This document shows positions 50,549 to 60,658 of a stretch of DNA of 64,000 nt, piece by piece; position 1 is the first letter of the stretch, and each line of letters starts with the position of its first letter. A program made the position numbers and the translations under genes. The DNA lies in the NCBI RefSeq assembly GCF_007994225.1, contig NZ_VLLL01000006.1, positions 806,001 to 870,000 of the forward strand, in the 5' to 3' direction. The notes below the pieces were generated by a model. That model saw only the letters and a list, made by a program, of their open reading frames with translations. It was not told the DNA's origin and did no database searches. The stretch comes from Stackebrandtia albiflava. Lineage in GTDB: Bacteria > Actinomycetota > Actinomycetes > Mycobacteriales > Micromonosporaceae.

Positions 50549-51241
50549 TCAGAACGTGTCGTTGGCGCGTGCGAGGTCTTCGGCGAAGTCGACCTCGATC
50601 ACGGGGTGTGCCGAGATGTCGAGTGCCTCGATCTTGAGGCCGTCCTTCTCGATGGCGAGCTCCAGGCCGCGCTCGAAGTAGTCCTGGTCGTCGCACTCCT
50701 CCAGGCGCCTGGTCAGCATGGCGCGGTCACCCGAGGAGATGAAGTTGATGCCGACGGCCTCGCCCAGCGCGCCCTCGTGGACGGTCTTGGAGAGCTGCGC
50801 GACGTAACCCTCGGAGTCCAGTGTGTACTTGACCTCCTCCTCGGCGACGGAGGCGGTGTTGACGCACACGAACGACCTGTCCATGGCGATGTGCGGCAGG
50901 AGGTCGTCCAGCACCTCCTCGACGAACACGACGTCCCCGTTGAGCCACAGGACCCCGCCCGGCCCCGCGATAGTGAGCGCCTTCAGCAGGCTCTTGGACG
51001 TGTTGGTGTCGCCGTACGCCTGGTTGTACATGAAGCCGACGTCGGGGACGGCCTCCATGATCATCTCCTTCTTGAACCCGACGACCAGGTGGATGGAGTG
51101 GCGGCTGAATCGTGACACCAGCAGGCGCAGGCACCGGTGGAGGATGGTCTCCCCCGTCGACAGCGGCGTGAGCGGCTTGGGGTGGGGCCTGCCGAGCCGG
51201 GAACCGACCCCGGCGGCGAGGATCACGATGTTGTTGGCCAC
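50549..51241 (-). CDS. LicC-like nucleotidyltransferase
   Basis: A 230-residue NTP-transferase. The N-terminal signature is VILAAGVGSRLGRPHPKPLTPL (G-x-G-x-R and catalytic K), followed by GVLWLNGDVVF (metal-binding D) and IEVDFAEDLARA with the terminal metal ligand. This matches the sugar-phosphate/choline-phosphate nucleotidyltransferase family that includes LicC (CTP:phosphocholine cytidylyltransferase). It is the first gene of an operon with two LicD-like genes. An extended -10 lies about 100 bp upstream. The exact substrate, choline-P or a sugar-P, is not determined. Confidence 0.88.
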   Translation of the reverse strand: MANNIVILAAGVGSRLGRPHPKPLTPLSTGETILHRCLRLLVSRFSRHSIHLVVGFKKEMIMEAVPDVGFMYNQAYGDTNTSKSLLKALTIAGPGGVLWLNGDVVFVEEVLDDLLPHIAMDRSFVCVNTASVAEEEVKYTLDSEGYVAQLSKTVHEGALGEAVGINFISSGDRAMLTRRLEECDDQDYFERGLELAIEKDGLKIEALDISAHPVIEVDFAEDLARANDTF

Positions 51242-51339
51242 AGATACTCCTCCAGGAGACGTCCAGTCCGCGCGAGACGTCTCGGGCGGATCTGCCGGGG
51301 TGAACTGCTCATATGGGGCGAAGCGCTGAGTGTCGAGAG

Positions 51340-51348
51340 ACTATATCA
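51340..51348 (-). promoter_or_regulatory. Extended -10 promoter of the LicC/LicD operon
   Basis: Read leftward, TGATATAGT has the extended -10 form TGnTAnnnT. It lies about 100 bp upstream of the LicC-like start in an AT-richer stretch, implying a 5' leader of about 90 nt. No strong -35 is visible. Confidence 0.5.
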
Positions 51349-51440
51349 CCGACGGGGGCGCCGGAATCCTCGCAGCGATACACCCGCATGACCGTATCGT
51401 GACCGATTCGTTACCAAATCCGCAGGTGGTCGCGGTGATG

Positions 51441-52370
51441 TCACCCGGTGGAGGTGGCCGGCAGCGGCTCGGCAGCGGCCCGGCGGGCGGCGCGCAGCCG
51501 CCGCCCGTGCCCGAAGGCGTCCACCGTGAACGCCAGCAGTGCGAGCCACACCAGCCCGAACCCGATCCAGCGGGCCGCCGGCATCGCCTCGTGGAACACC
51601 GCGACACCGATCACGAACTGGATGGACGGCGCGATGTACTGGCCCATGCCCAGCGCCGTCATCGGCAGCCGCGACGCCGCCCCGGCGAAGAACAGCAACG
51701 GGATCGCGGTGACCAGACCGGCGCCCGCCATCAGCAGGCCGTGACCGAGCGACACGGTGCCGAAGGTGCCCTCACCGGTGGCGTGCAACCAGACCAGGAA
51801 CCCCGCCGCCGGAAGCGTGACCACGGCGGTCTCGGCGAACAGGCCGTCGGCGGCGGGCATCCGCACCTGCTTCTTCAGCAGCCCGTAAGTGGCGAACGAG
51901 CAACCCAGCACGAGCGCGATCCACGGCAGGCGTCCGTAGTCGAGGGTCAGCGTCACCATCGCCACCGCGCCGATCCCGACCGCCGCCCACTGCAACCGCC
52001 GGAGCCGTTCCCTGAGCACCACCACACCCAGCAGCACCGTCACCAGGGGGTTCAGGAAGTACCCGAGCGCCGACTCCACGACGTGACCGGAGTTGACGCC
52101 GTATATATAGGTACCCCAGTTGACGGTGATGATGACGCCCGCGAGCACCAGCGTCACGACGGTCCGCGTGTCGCGGAGTGCGGCGCGCAGGTGCCGGAAC
52201 CGGCGCAGTCCCACCAGCAGCAGCCCCGTGAACACCGCCGACCACACCATCCGGTGCGCCAGGATCTCGAAGGCCGTGCTGGGTTGGAGCAGCTTCCAGT
52301 ACAGCGGGAACAGACCCCACAGGCCGTAGGCGGCGCTGGCGAAGACGTAGCCGCGTCTGAGTTCGGGCAC
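51441..52370 (-). CDS. rarD: EamA/RarD-type transporter
   Basis: A 309-residue protein with ten hydrophobic helices in two EamA repeats. RarD-specific segments are YVFASAAYGLWGLFPLYWKLL, HRMVWSAVFTGLLL, GTYIYGVNSGHVVESALGYFLNPL and GMGQYIAPSIQFVIGV. It is a drug/metabolite transporter superfamily member with poorly defined substrate. GTG start without clear ribosome site. The frame of the upstream galK gene runs 217 bp into it, so translation may depend on coupling. Confidence 0.92.
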   Translation of the reverse strand: MPELRRGYVFASAAYGLWGLFPLYWKLLQPSTAFEILAHRMVWSAVFTGLLLVGLRRFRHLRAALRDTRTVVTLVLAGVIITVNWGTYIYGVNSGHVVESALGYFLNPLVTVLLGVVVLRERLRRLQWAAVGIGAVAMVTLTLDYGRLPWIALVLGCSFATYGLLKKQVRMPAADGLFAETAVVTLPAAGFLVWLHATGEGTFGTVSLGHGLLMAGAGLVTAIPLLFFAGAASRLPMTALGMGQYIAPSIQFVIGVAVFHEAMPAARWIGFGLVWLALLAFTVDAFGHGRRLRAARRAAAEPLPATSTG

Positions 52371-53605
52371 GGCGCAAACCTATGCCCGGTCCCGCTCCGG
52401 TATGTACTGCCACGAACGTGGTCTCGGTCACGGGGTAAGTCGGCGAGCCGGTGCGCTCCCGCCGCCGGTGTCGCCGTGTAGAACCGCGGTTCCGGGAAGT
52501 CCTGCCGCGCCGCGACCTCCGCGACGTGCCGGCACATCTCCTCGCTCCGGTCGCTGTTGACCAGGCAGATGACGCTGCCGCCGAAGCCGCCGCCGGTCAT
52601 CCGGGCGCCCCAGGCGCCGCCCCGCAGCGCGGCCTCCACGGTGTGGTCGAGCTCCGGGACGGTCACCTCGAAGTCGGCGGCCAGGCTCAGGTGCGACTCC
52701 AGCATGAGTTCACCGAGGAACCGCAGGTCGGTGTCCCCCGCGCGGAGCCGGTCGGCGGCGGTGCGGGTGCGGTGGTTCTCCGACCGCACGTGCCGGACCC
52801 TCCTGCGCAGCACCTGGTCGGGGAGGGTCAGCGCCTCGCCCCGTCGCACGTCCCGCAGCGAGTCCAGGCCCAGCAGTTTCGCGGCGCGTTCGCAGTCGGC
52901 ACGCCGGTCGGCGTACTCGCCGTCGCTGTGCCGGTGCGGGGCGCGGGTGTCGACGACGATCATGTCGAGACCGGACTCCGCCAGCGGAAACGGCAGCGCC
53001 TCCACCACGCCCGACCGGCAGTCCATGAACAGCACCGAGTCCGGCAGCGACCGCAGCGACGCCGTCTGGTCGAGTATGCCGGTGGGCGCACCGACGTACT
53101 CGTTCTCGGCGTGCTGCGCGACCAGTACCTTGTGCTCGTCGGGCAGGTCCACGCCGAACAGGTCGCACAACGCCAGCAGGACCGACAGTTCCAGCGCCGC
53201 CGAGGACGACAGGCCCGCACCGGTGGGCACGTCGGAGGCGATCGCGATGCGGGCGCCGCCGACGGGGGCGTCCGCCATGTGCCGCAGTGACCAGACCACG
53301 CCCGCGACGTAACCCGCCCAGCCCGACACCGCCTGGTCGCGGGGCAGTTCCTCCCGGACCCGCCCGGGGCCGAACGTGACGGTCTCCCCGGTGGCCTCCG
53401 ACCACACCTGCCAGGTGGGGCTCTCCGACCTGGCGACCGCCGCGACCGTGTAGTACGGGATCGCGTACGGCAGGACGTAACCGTCGTTGTAGTCGGTGTG
53501 TTCGCCGAGGACGTTGATGCGGCCGGGCGCGGCCCAGCAGCCGTCGGGTTTACCGCCGAACGCGCGGGTGAAGCCGTTGCGGGCCCGTCTGATCAGGTCA
53601 TCCAT
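52154..53605 (-). CDS. galK: Galactokinase with abnormal C-terminal extension
   Basis: GHMP kinase with GRINVLGEHTDYNDGYVLP (galactokinase signature, residues about 28-46), DVPTGAGLSSSAALELS (ATP loop) and MTGGGFGGSVICLV (motif 3). It phosphorylates galactose to Gal-1-P in the Leloir pathway. The family normally ends near FYTATPAAGAHRL (residue about 388). Here the frame continues about 95 residues with a composition unlike any domain (SSPAPPTACGVCSRCTGSC), overlapping rarD. A one-base shift would end it at a TGA a few codons after HRL. It overlaps galE by 8 bp. Confidence 0.9.
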   Translation of the reverse strand: MDDLIRRARNGFTRAFGGKPDGCWAAPGRINVLGEHTDYNDGYVLPYAIPYYTVAAVARSESPTWQVWSEATGETVTFGPGRVREELPRDQAVSGWAGYVAGVVWSLRHMADAPVGGARIAIASDVPTGAGLSSSAALELSVLLALCDLFGVDLPDEHKVLVAQHAENEYVGAPTGILDQTASLRSLPDSVLFMDCRSGVVEALPFPLAESGLDMIVVDTRAPHRHSDGEYADRRADCERAAKLLGLDSLRDVRRGEALTLPDQVLRRRVRHVRSENHRTRTAADRLRAGDTDLRFLGELMLESHLSLAADFEVTVPELDHTVEAALRGGAWGARMTGGGFGGSVICLVNSDRSEEMCRHVAEVAARQDFPEPRFYTATPAAGAHRLADLPRDRDHVRGSTYRSGTGHRFAPCPNSDAATSSPAPPTACGVCSRCTGSCSNPARPSRSWRTGWCGRRCSRGCCWWDCAGSGTCAPHSATRGPS

Positions 53606-54593
53606 GTCTGTGGAACTCCCAGGCGTCGGCGACCATGTCGGTCAGGTCGGGGTGGTGGCGCCGCCAGCCGAGTTCGGTCTCGGCGCGGTGGGACGCGGCG
53701 ACCAGGGTCGCCGGGTCGCCCGGGCGGCGCGGGGCGGCCTCGACGGGTACCGGGCGGCCCGTCACCCGGCCGACGGTGTCGAGGACCTCCCGGTTGGAGA
53801 AGCCGACGCCGTTGCCGAGGTTGTACACCAGGTGCCTTCCCGGTACGGCGGCGTCGACGGCCAGCAGGTGGGCGCGCGCGAGGTCGGCGACGTGGATGTA
53901 GTCGCGGACGCAGGTGCCGTCGGGCGTGTCGTAGTCCTCGCCGTACAGCCGCAGCGGTCCGCCGGTGCCGGTGGCCGCCGCCAGGGCGAGTGGGATCAGG
54001 TGGGTCTCCGGCAGGTGCCGTTCGCCGTGCCACCGGCCGCCGAGGTCCCGGTAGGCGCCGACCACGTTGAAGTACCGCAGGCTCACCGCGGCCAGGCCGT
54101 ACGCGCCCGCGTAGGAGGCGACGGCGTGGTCGGCGGCGAGCTTCGTCGCGCCGTACGTGCTGGTGGGCGCGGTGACGGCGGACTCGGTGACCGGCAGTTC
54201 GGCGGGGTTGCCGTAGACGGCCGCGGTGGAGGAGAACACCAGCCGGGGCACTCCGGCGGCCCGCATCGCGGTGAGCAGGGCCAGGGTCCCGGTCGTGTTG
54301 ACGTGCCAGTACTTCTCGGGTTCGGTCATGGACTCGCCGGCGGCGATGAGCCCCGCGAAGTGGAACACGCCGTCGAAGTCTCCGGTCAGGACGGACGCCG
54401 CCTCGTGGACCGACGCGGTCACCAGTTTCGCTCCGGCGGGGACCGCCTCGGCGTGGCCGGTGCTGCAGTCGTCGAGCACGACGACCTCGTGACCGGCCTC
54501 CAGCAGCATGGTGGCGACGATTCCGCCGATGTAACCGGCGCCGCCGGTCACCAGGTACTTGCGGCCGGGTCCACCGGCTTCGGGTCGTTTCAC
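53598..54593 (-). CDS. galE: UDP-glucose 4-epimerase
   Basis: A 331-residue extended SDR. It has NAD motif LVTGGAGYIGGIVATMLL (residues about 14-31), Ser in FSSTAAVYG, catalytic Y-x-x-x-K in STYGATKLAADH and the substrate loop LRYFNVVGAY. It interconverts UDP-Gal and UDP-Glc. The short N-terminal MKRPEAGGPGRK extension precedes the first strand, so the start could be internal. It is placed 27 bp after galT and overlaps galK by 8 bp in a galTEK operon. Confidence 0.95.
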   Translation of the reverse strand: MKRPEAGGPGRKYLVTGGAGYIGGIVATMLLEAGHEVVVLDDCSTGHAEAVPAGAKLVTASVHEAASVLTGDFDGVFHFAGLIAAGESMTEPEKYWHVNTTGTLALLTAMRAAGVPRLVFSSTAAVYGNPAELPVTESAVTAPTSTYGATKLAADHAVASYAGAYGLAAVSLRYFNVVGAYRDLGGRWHGERHLPETHLIPLALAAATGTGGPLRLYGEDYDTPDGTCVRDYIHVADLARAHLLAVDAAVPGRHLVYNLGNGVGFSNREVLDTVGRVTGRPVPVEAAPRRPGDPATLVAASHRAETELGWRRHHPDLTDMVADAWEFHRHG

Positions 54594-54620
54594 TGTGCCT
54601 CCCGTGTCGATTCGGATGCG

Positions 54621-55724
54621 TCAGGCTCGCGGCGTGACGCCGTTGAGCAGTTCCGCGGCGACCTCCGGCGGGACGTCGTTGACGAACCCGCCCATGGCCG
54701 ACTCGGAGCCGGCGAGGTACTTGAGTTTCCCGGCCGCGCGGCGGACGCTGAACAGTTGCAGGTGCACCCGGAAGGGTGCGCCGGTGTGGCCCGCCGGGGC
54801 CTGATGCCACGCCGACACGTAGGGCATCGGTCCGTCGAACAGGGCGTCGAAGCGGCGCAGCACGTCCAGGTAGATCGGGCCGAAGGCGGCGCGGTACTCC
54901 GGCGGCAGGCTCGGCAGGTCGGGGGCCGCGATGTGCGGGTGGAAGTGGACCTCGAACGGCCAACGGGCCGCGTGCGGCACGAACGCCGTCCAGTGGGAGT
55001 CGGCGGCGACGACGCGCCCGCCGTCGCGTTCGGCGCGCAGCAGGTCCTCGAACAGGTCGGCGGAGTCGCCGTGCTCCCGCCGGTACCGCGCGGACTGGGC
55101 GAGCATGGCGCGGGTCACGGGCGTCACGTACGGGTAGCCGTAGATCTGGCCGTGCGGGTGGTGCAGTGTCACCCCGATCTCCTCGCCGCGGTTCTCGAAG
55201 CAGAACACCTGGGCGACGCCGGGCGTGCGGGAGAGTTCGGCGGTCCGGTCGGCGAGCGCGTCCACGACCAGCCTCGTCCGTTCGGGGGAGAGGTCGGCGA
55301 ACCGGGACCCGTGGTCGTCGGTGAAGCACACGACCTCGGTGCGGCCGGTGGCGGGCGCGACGATTCCCGGACCGGGGGGAACGTCGGCGGCCGGTGCGGC
55401 GTGTTCCTCGCCGGCGAAGGACGGGAACCGGTTCTGGAACACCGCGACCTGGTACCCCGGGGCGGGGATCTCGGTCGCCGCGCCGGGTCGCGACGGGCAC
55501 AACGGGCACTCGTCGCTGGGCGGCAGGAACGGCCGGTGCTGCCGGGCCGCGGAGATGGACACCCATTCGCCGCGCAGCGCGTCGAACCGCATCTCGCCGC
55601 CGGGTGCCCGTGGCGGCAGGTCGCGGGTGTCGGCGTGCGCGTCGCGGTGGTGTCCGGGTTCGGTGTCGTAGTAGTACAGCCGCCGGCCGTCGGCCAGGTC
55701 GATTCCGGTGCGGGTGAAGGTCAC
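54621..55724 (-). CDS. galT: Galactose-1-phosphate uridylyltransferase
   Basis: A 367-residue GalT. The active-site HPHGQIYGYPYV contains the nucleophile His of H-P-H, and the N-terminal zinc-type Cys pair is ECPLCPSRPG. WTAFVPHAARWPFEVHFHPH and the RVHLQLFSVRR strand are also conserved. It transfers UMP from UDP-Glc to Gal-1-P. The GTG start overlaps the DeoR stop by 4 bp (GTGA), so galT expression is coupled to its regulator. Confidence 0.95.
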   Translation of the reverse strand: MTFTRTGIDLADGRRLYYYDTEPGHHRDAHADTRDLPPRAPGGEMRFDALRGEWVSISAARQHRPFLPPSDECPLCPSRPGAATEIPAPGYQVAVFQNRFPSFAGEEHAAPAADVPPGPGIVAPATGRTEVVCFTDDHGSRFADLSPERTRLVVDALADRTAELSRTPGVAQVFCFENRGEEIGVTLHHPHGQIYGYPYVTPVTRAMLAQSARYRREHGDSADLFEDLLRAERDGGRVVAADSHWTAFVPHAARWPFEVHFHPHIAAPDLPSLPPEYRAAFGPIYLDVLRRFDALFDGPMPYVSAWHQAPAGHTGAPFRVHLQLFSVRRAAGKLKYLAGSESAMGGFVNDVPPEVAAELLNGVTPRA

Positions 55725-56506
55725 GCCTGTTCGTCCTGTTCTCCCGCGATGACGAGCCGTCCGACCGTGCCGCCGAAGGCCGACCGCGCCGACTGGGGCA
55801 GCCCGGTGTCGCTGATCAGGACGTGGGCCTCCTCGGGCCGGGCGATGGTGCGGATCCCGACTATCTCCCACTTGGTGGAGTCGGCGACGACGACGAGCCT
55901 GCGGGCGGCCCGGATCAGTGCCCGGTCGGTCTCCGACTCGTCGATGTTGGGGGTGGTGAACCCCTCTGGGGAGATGCCGTGCACGCCGAGGAACAGGGTG
56001 TCCACGTTGATGGTCTCCAGCATCGCGACCGCGAACGGCCCGACGAGGGCGTCGGAGGGGGTGCGGCGGCCACCGGTGAGGATCACCGACTGGTCGGCGC
56101 GGCCGGAACGGTAGAAGGTGTCGGCGACCGGTACGGAGTTGGTGACGACGGTGAGACCGGCGACGCCCAGAAGGTGCTGTGCGAGCGTCCACGTCGTGGT
56201 GCCGCCCGACAACGCGATGGCCTGGCCGGGGGAGACGAGGGTGGCGGCGGCCCGGGCGATGGCCTCCTTGGCCTCCTTCTCCCGGACGGACTTGGCGGCG
56301 AAGCCGGGTTCGTCGGTGGGGTTCATGTCGACGGCGGTGGCTCCACCGTGGACCTTGGAGACCAGGCCGCGTTCGGCGAGGCTCTCCAGGTCACGGCGGA
56401 TCGTCATGTCGGACACGCCGAACTCGTCGACCAGTTCGGCCACCCGGACGGCACCGGTGCGGCGGACCCGTTCGGCGATGACGGACTGCCGTTGGGGGGC
56501 GAGCAT
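55721..56506 (-). CDS. DeoR-family regulator of the galactose operon
   Basis: A 261-residue DeoR/GlpR-type repressor. The N-terminal winged HTH has the family signature RVAELVDEFGVSDMTIRRDL then LVSKVHGGA. The C-terminal sugar-phosphate sensing domain includes LSGGTTTWTLAQHL, VTNSVPVADTF and LFLGVHGISPEGFTT. It is the first gene of the gal operon, so it most likely responds to a galactose-derived phosphate and controls galTEK. The ATG at 56506 has an AGGAGGA ribosome site 5 bp upstream, which is better than the ATG at 56521. Confidence 0.93.
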   Translation of the reverse strand: MLAPQRQSVIAERVRRTGAVRVAELVDEFGVSDMTIRRDLESLAERGLVSKVHGGATAVDMNPTDEPGFAAKSVREKEAKEAIARAAATLVSPGQAIALSGGTTTWTLAQHLLGVAGLTVVTNSVPVADTFYRSGRADQSVILTGGRRTPSDALVGPFAVAMLETINVDTLFLGVHGISPEGFTTPNIDESETDRALIRAARRLVVVADSTKWEIVGIRTIARPEEAHVLISDTGLPQSARSAFGGTVGRLVIAGEQDEQA

Positions 56507-56674
56507 GGCTCCTCCTGACAAGGGCTGGGGTGAGGGCTCCCGGGCGCCGGACGGTCCGGCGGGGAGCCCGGGTGGTGTGTCCGGTGGCGGCGTCGTCGGG
56601 GCGGCGGGCGTTCACCACCCGGGCCTCCGCCTCGCCGGGACGTCGATGTCACGGGAACACCGCGGCGGCCGTGA

Positions 56675-57802
<1,128 letters not shown>

Positions 57803-58068
57803 CCGCCGCCCGCGACGGCCGGGCCTCGTCCGTCGTTGCGGCACGACCCGGCCGGCCGGGCCGGTATCTCGACCAACCCGGCCGTTGTGGGACAACTGTC
57901 GTGCGCACGACCGGCTTTCGACCCACCAGGCGTTACAGTCGGGGAACCCGGCCGCCGACGGTGCCGAACGCGCCCGCCCGACCGGGCGCCACGCCGCCGC
58001 GCGACCGGGATGCGCGTCGACGGGTGCCCCCGCGCGGCGGACGACATGAACGACCTGCGAGGAGTTAG

Positions 58069-58590
58069 GTGAAGGCTGTGACGACCGTAGGGGTGGCGAT
58101 CCCGATTCCCCAGCCGTGGGGGCGGCAGCTGGACGAGGCCCGGGCGCGCACCGGTGACCCGCAGGCGCCCCACGTCCCCAGCCACGTCACCCTGTTGGGG
58201 CCCACCGAGGTCGCCGCCGAGCGGATGGACACAGTGGAGCAGCACCTCGCTCGGGCGGCCGCCGACCACCACGCCTTCGAGATCCACCTGCGCGGTTCGG
58301 GCACCTTCCGGCCGGTCACCGAGGTCGTGTTCGTGACGGTCGCGCGCGGCATCAGCGAATGCGAGAAGCTTGAGGCGGTGGTCAGGTCGGGTCCCCTCCA
58401 GAAGGAGCTCACCTACCCGTACCACCCGCACGTCACGGTGGCGCAGTCGGTGCCGACCGAGGCGCTCGACGCGGTCTTCGAGGAACTGGCCGACTTCGAG
58501 GCCCGGTTCGCCGTCGCCGGCTTCACCCTCTACACCCACGACGCCGACGCCACCTGGCGGCCACGGCGCGAGTTCGGGTTCGGTGAGTGA
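58069..58590 (+). CDS. 2H phosphoesterase / 2'-5' RNA ligase family protein
   Basis: A 173-residue protein with the two H-x-T-x motifs of the 2H superfamily: HVTLLGPTEV (residues about 39-48) and HVTVAQSVPT (about 121-130). These flank a four-stranded half each, and RGSGTFRPVTEVVFVTVARG lies between. Members act as 2'-5' RNA ligases or cyclic phosphodiesterases, and substrate here is unknown. The GTG start is preceded by CGAGGAG, 7 bp away. It lies between trpS and the YihY gene, same strand. Confidence 0.9.
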   Translation: MKAVTTVGVAIPIPQPWGRQLDEARARTGDPQAPHVPSHVTLLGPTEVAAERMDTVEQHLARAAADHHAFEIHLRGSGTFRPVTEVVFVTVARGISECEKLEAVVRSGPLQKELTYPYHPHVTVAQSVPTEALDAVFEELADFEARFAVAGFTLYTHDADATWRPRREFGFGE

Positions 58591-58693
58591 CCTCCCGCCG
58601 ACCCGCGAGGAGCCGTCTCCGCGTCCCGTCTAGCCCCCTCGGGCAGGCGCCTGAGGCACGCATGGGCGGCTTCTCGCGGCGTGACGTGTCCCG

Positions 58694-59941
58694 ATGGGTC
58701 ACGATAGGCGCGTGAGGTTTCCCGACGTCGAGGCGATGTTCGACCGCGCCGTGGAGTGGCTGCGGTCCCGCTCCAAGCGGTTCGACCACTTCTGGCGCGC
58801 ACAGGAACGGTTCTTCGAGGTGCAGGCCGGACTGTTCTCCGCCGCGATCTCCTACTACGCGTTCTTCGCGGCCCTGTCGCTGTCGCTGCTGGCGTTGTCG
58901 GTCCTCGGTTACCTGCTGGAACTGCAGGAGCTGTACCTGATCGTGCAGCAGTGGCTCAGCGAGAACCTGCCCATCATCGAGGCCGACAGCATCGCGGCGT
59001 CCCGGCAGACCGCCGGGATCATCGCCCTGGCGGCGCTGACCGTCACGGGTGTGAGCTGGGTGCAGAGCATCCGGTCGTCGATCCGTGCGGTGTGGCTGCT
59101 CGATCCCGAGCCCGGCCACCCCGTCTGGCGGGTGCTGGTCGACTTCGCGATGCTGATCGGCCTGGGCGTGCTCCTCATCGCGACGCTGACCGTCACCGCC
59201 GGTGCGGAGGTCGCGTTGGCGTGGCTGGGTGACGGCCACCAGGAGGGTTGGCTCGGACAGCTCATCGCGTGGGGCGGTACGGCCGTCGGGATCCTGGTCA
59301 ACACCATCCTGGCGGCGGCGCTGCTGACCGGACTGCCCCGGCTGGCCCTGCCGTTGAAGCGGGTCCTGCCACCGGCCCTGTGGGTGGCGCTGGGGCTGGA
59401 ACTGCTCAAGACGCTCGGGACGCTGTACATCGTCCGCGTGGAGAGCCGAGCCGCGTACCAGGCGGTCGGCACCGCCGTGGGCCTGCTGATCTTCCTGTAC
59501 GTGTTCAACCAGATGTTGCTGTTCGCCGCGTCGTGGACCGCCACCAGTTCACGGGGGAACGTGCTGGACCTCGCCGACGAGCGCCGCCGGGTGGACACCG
59601 GCTGGATCGGCCGGCTCGCCGCCCCCGCCCCCGCACCCGCCGACGACCGGCAGGACGCCGAGGACCGCACCGAACGTGAACCCCCGGCCGCCGACGAATC
59701 GCCGGACCGGGACGCGATCGAGCCGCCCGAGCCGGAGGCTCCCCGGGACGAACCGGAACCCGGCCCCGGAGCCGGGCCGGAGTCCGACGCCGACGATGCG
59801 CCGGAGCCGCCCGACCCGGGGCCCGAGGCGCTGCGGATCTGGCCCGCCGAGCCCGACGCCGACGACGCCTCCGGTTCCCGCTCCGCGACCCGCGCCGCCC
59901 GTGGTGGCCGGGACGCCGACCCCGGTGATGACAGCCGGTAG
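58694..59941 (+). CDS. YihY/BrkB-type membrane protein
   Basis: A 415-residue protein. Residues about 40-300 contain six membrane helices, with the YihY/virulence factor BrkB features VQAGLFSAAISYYAFFAALSLSLL near the N-terminus, WVQSIRSSIRAVWLL, and AYQAVGTAVGLLIFLYVFNQMLLFAASWTA near the end. The last 110 residues are an acidic Pro/Asp/Glu-rich cytoplasmic tail. It was once called ribonuclease BN. It is now regarded as a membrane protein of uncertain function. ATG 58694 and GTG 58712 (VRFPDVEAMF) are both possible starts, and neither has a ribosome site. Confidence 0.88.
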   Translation: MGHDRRVRFPDVEAMFDRAVEWLRSRSKRFDHFWRAQERFFEVQAGLFSAAISYYAFFAALSLSLLALSVLGYLLELQELYLIVQQWLSENLPIIEADSIAASRQTAGIIALAALTVTGVSWVQSIRSSIRAVWLLDPEPGHPVWRVLVDFAMLIGLGVLLIATLTVTAGAEVALAWLGDGHQEGWLGQLIAWGGTAVGILVNTILAAALLTGLPRLALPLKRVLPPALWVALGLELLKTLGTLYIVRVESRAAYQAVGTAVGLLIFLYVFNQMLLFAASWTATSSRGNVLDLADERRRVDTGWIGRLAAPAPAPADDRQDAEDRTEREPPAADESPDRDAIEPPEPEAPRDEPEPGPGAGPESDADDAPEPPDPGPEALRIWPAEPDADDASGSRSATRAARGGRDADPGDDSR

Positions 59942-60043
59942 CCGGACGGGTCCTGCCCACGCGCGCGTCCGCCCGATTGGCTATCGTTAGGGGCGGGTCG
60001 CCCGCGCGTTCACGCCGGGTGGCCGGATTGCCCGCCCAGCCTG

Positions 60044-60076
60044 AGAAGTTCTGATCACGGACTTCTGAGGTATGCT
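60044..60076 (+). promoter_or_regulatory. Probable secE promoter region with inverted repeat
   Basis: GAGGTATGCT contains TATGCT at 60071-60076, a good -10, about 73 bp before the secE GTG. Just upstream, AGAAGT (60044-60049) and ACTTCT (60061-60066) form an inverted repeat across the -35 position, which could bind a regulator. Confidence 0.5.
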
Positions 60077-60148
60077 GTGCCGGCTGCCACCGTGACCGTG
60101 TGGCACCATCGCACCGCACCACCGCCCCACGCATGGAGGAACGCCGCC

Positions 60149-60565
60149 GTGGCCGACGACGAAAGCCGCAACGAGGACGCCGAGAAGCGTCCGGGCAAAG
60201 CCTCCAAAAAGGACTCGAAGTCCGAGGGGAAGCGTGATGCCGAGGCCGGCGCCGCCAAGAAGTCCGGTAAGAAGGCCGTCGCCAAGGACGCGAACGGTGA
60301 GGGCGAGTCCGACAAGGCCGTGAAGACGACCACCAAGAAGACCGCCCCCAAGAGCGACACCAAGCGGGTCGGACTGTTCCGCCGGATCTTCCGGTTCCTG
60401 CGCGAGGTCGTCGAGCAGCTGCGCAAGGTGGTCTACCCCACCCGCAAGGAACTGCTCACCTACACCGCCGTCGTGCTGGTGTTCGTGGCGTTCATGATCA
60501 CCGTCATCTCGTTGCTCGACATGGGCTTCTCCGAGCTCAGCCAGCTCGTCTTCGGCGTCGATTAA
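60149..60565 (+). CDS. secE: Preprotein translocase subunit SecE
   Basis: A 138-residue SecE. It has a long Lys/Asp/Glu-rich cytoplasmic N-terminus (residues 1-75), then the amphipathic FRFLREVVEQLRKVVYPTRKEL and one membrane helix (TYTAVVLVFVAFMITVISLL). It is the essential clamp of the SecYEG channel. The GTG at 60149 has a TGGAGGA site 8 bp upstream and gives the start VADDESRNED. The long charged extension is usual in actinobacteria. Confidence 0.95.
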   Translation: MADDESRNEDAEKRPGKASKKDSKSEGKRDAEAGAAKKSGKKAVAKDANGEGESDKAVKTTTKKTAPKSDTKRVGLFRRIFRFLREVVEQLRKVVYPTRKELLTYTAVVLVFVAFMITVISLLDMGFSELSQLVFGVD

Positions 60566-60629
60566 CAACCGGTCGCCGCGCCGCGCCCGGTGGCCGCTCC
60601 GGCCGCCGGTGCCGTGACCGCGCGAACCG

Positions 60630-60658
60630 TTCGACGGTGTCGCAGGCCGGGGTAGGCT
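60630..60658 (+). promoter_or_regulatory. Candidate promoter upstream of nusG
   Basis: TTCGAC (60630-60635) and TAGGCT (60653-60658) are separated by 17 bp, a typical housekeeping arrangement in actinomycetes. The start would be about 140 bp before nusG. The gap from secE to nusG (236 bp) is long enough for a separate promoter. Confidence 0.5.

Noticed and set aside
53496-56114. 872-codon + strand frame across the gal operon
   Set aside because: It is the antisense of galE, galT and the DeoR gene, all strongly supported. It has no homology pattern of its own.
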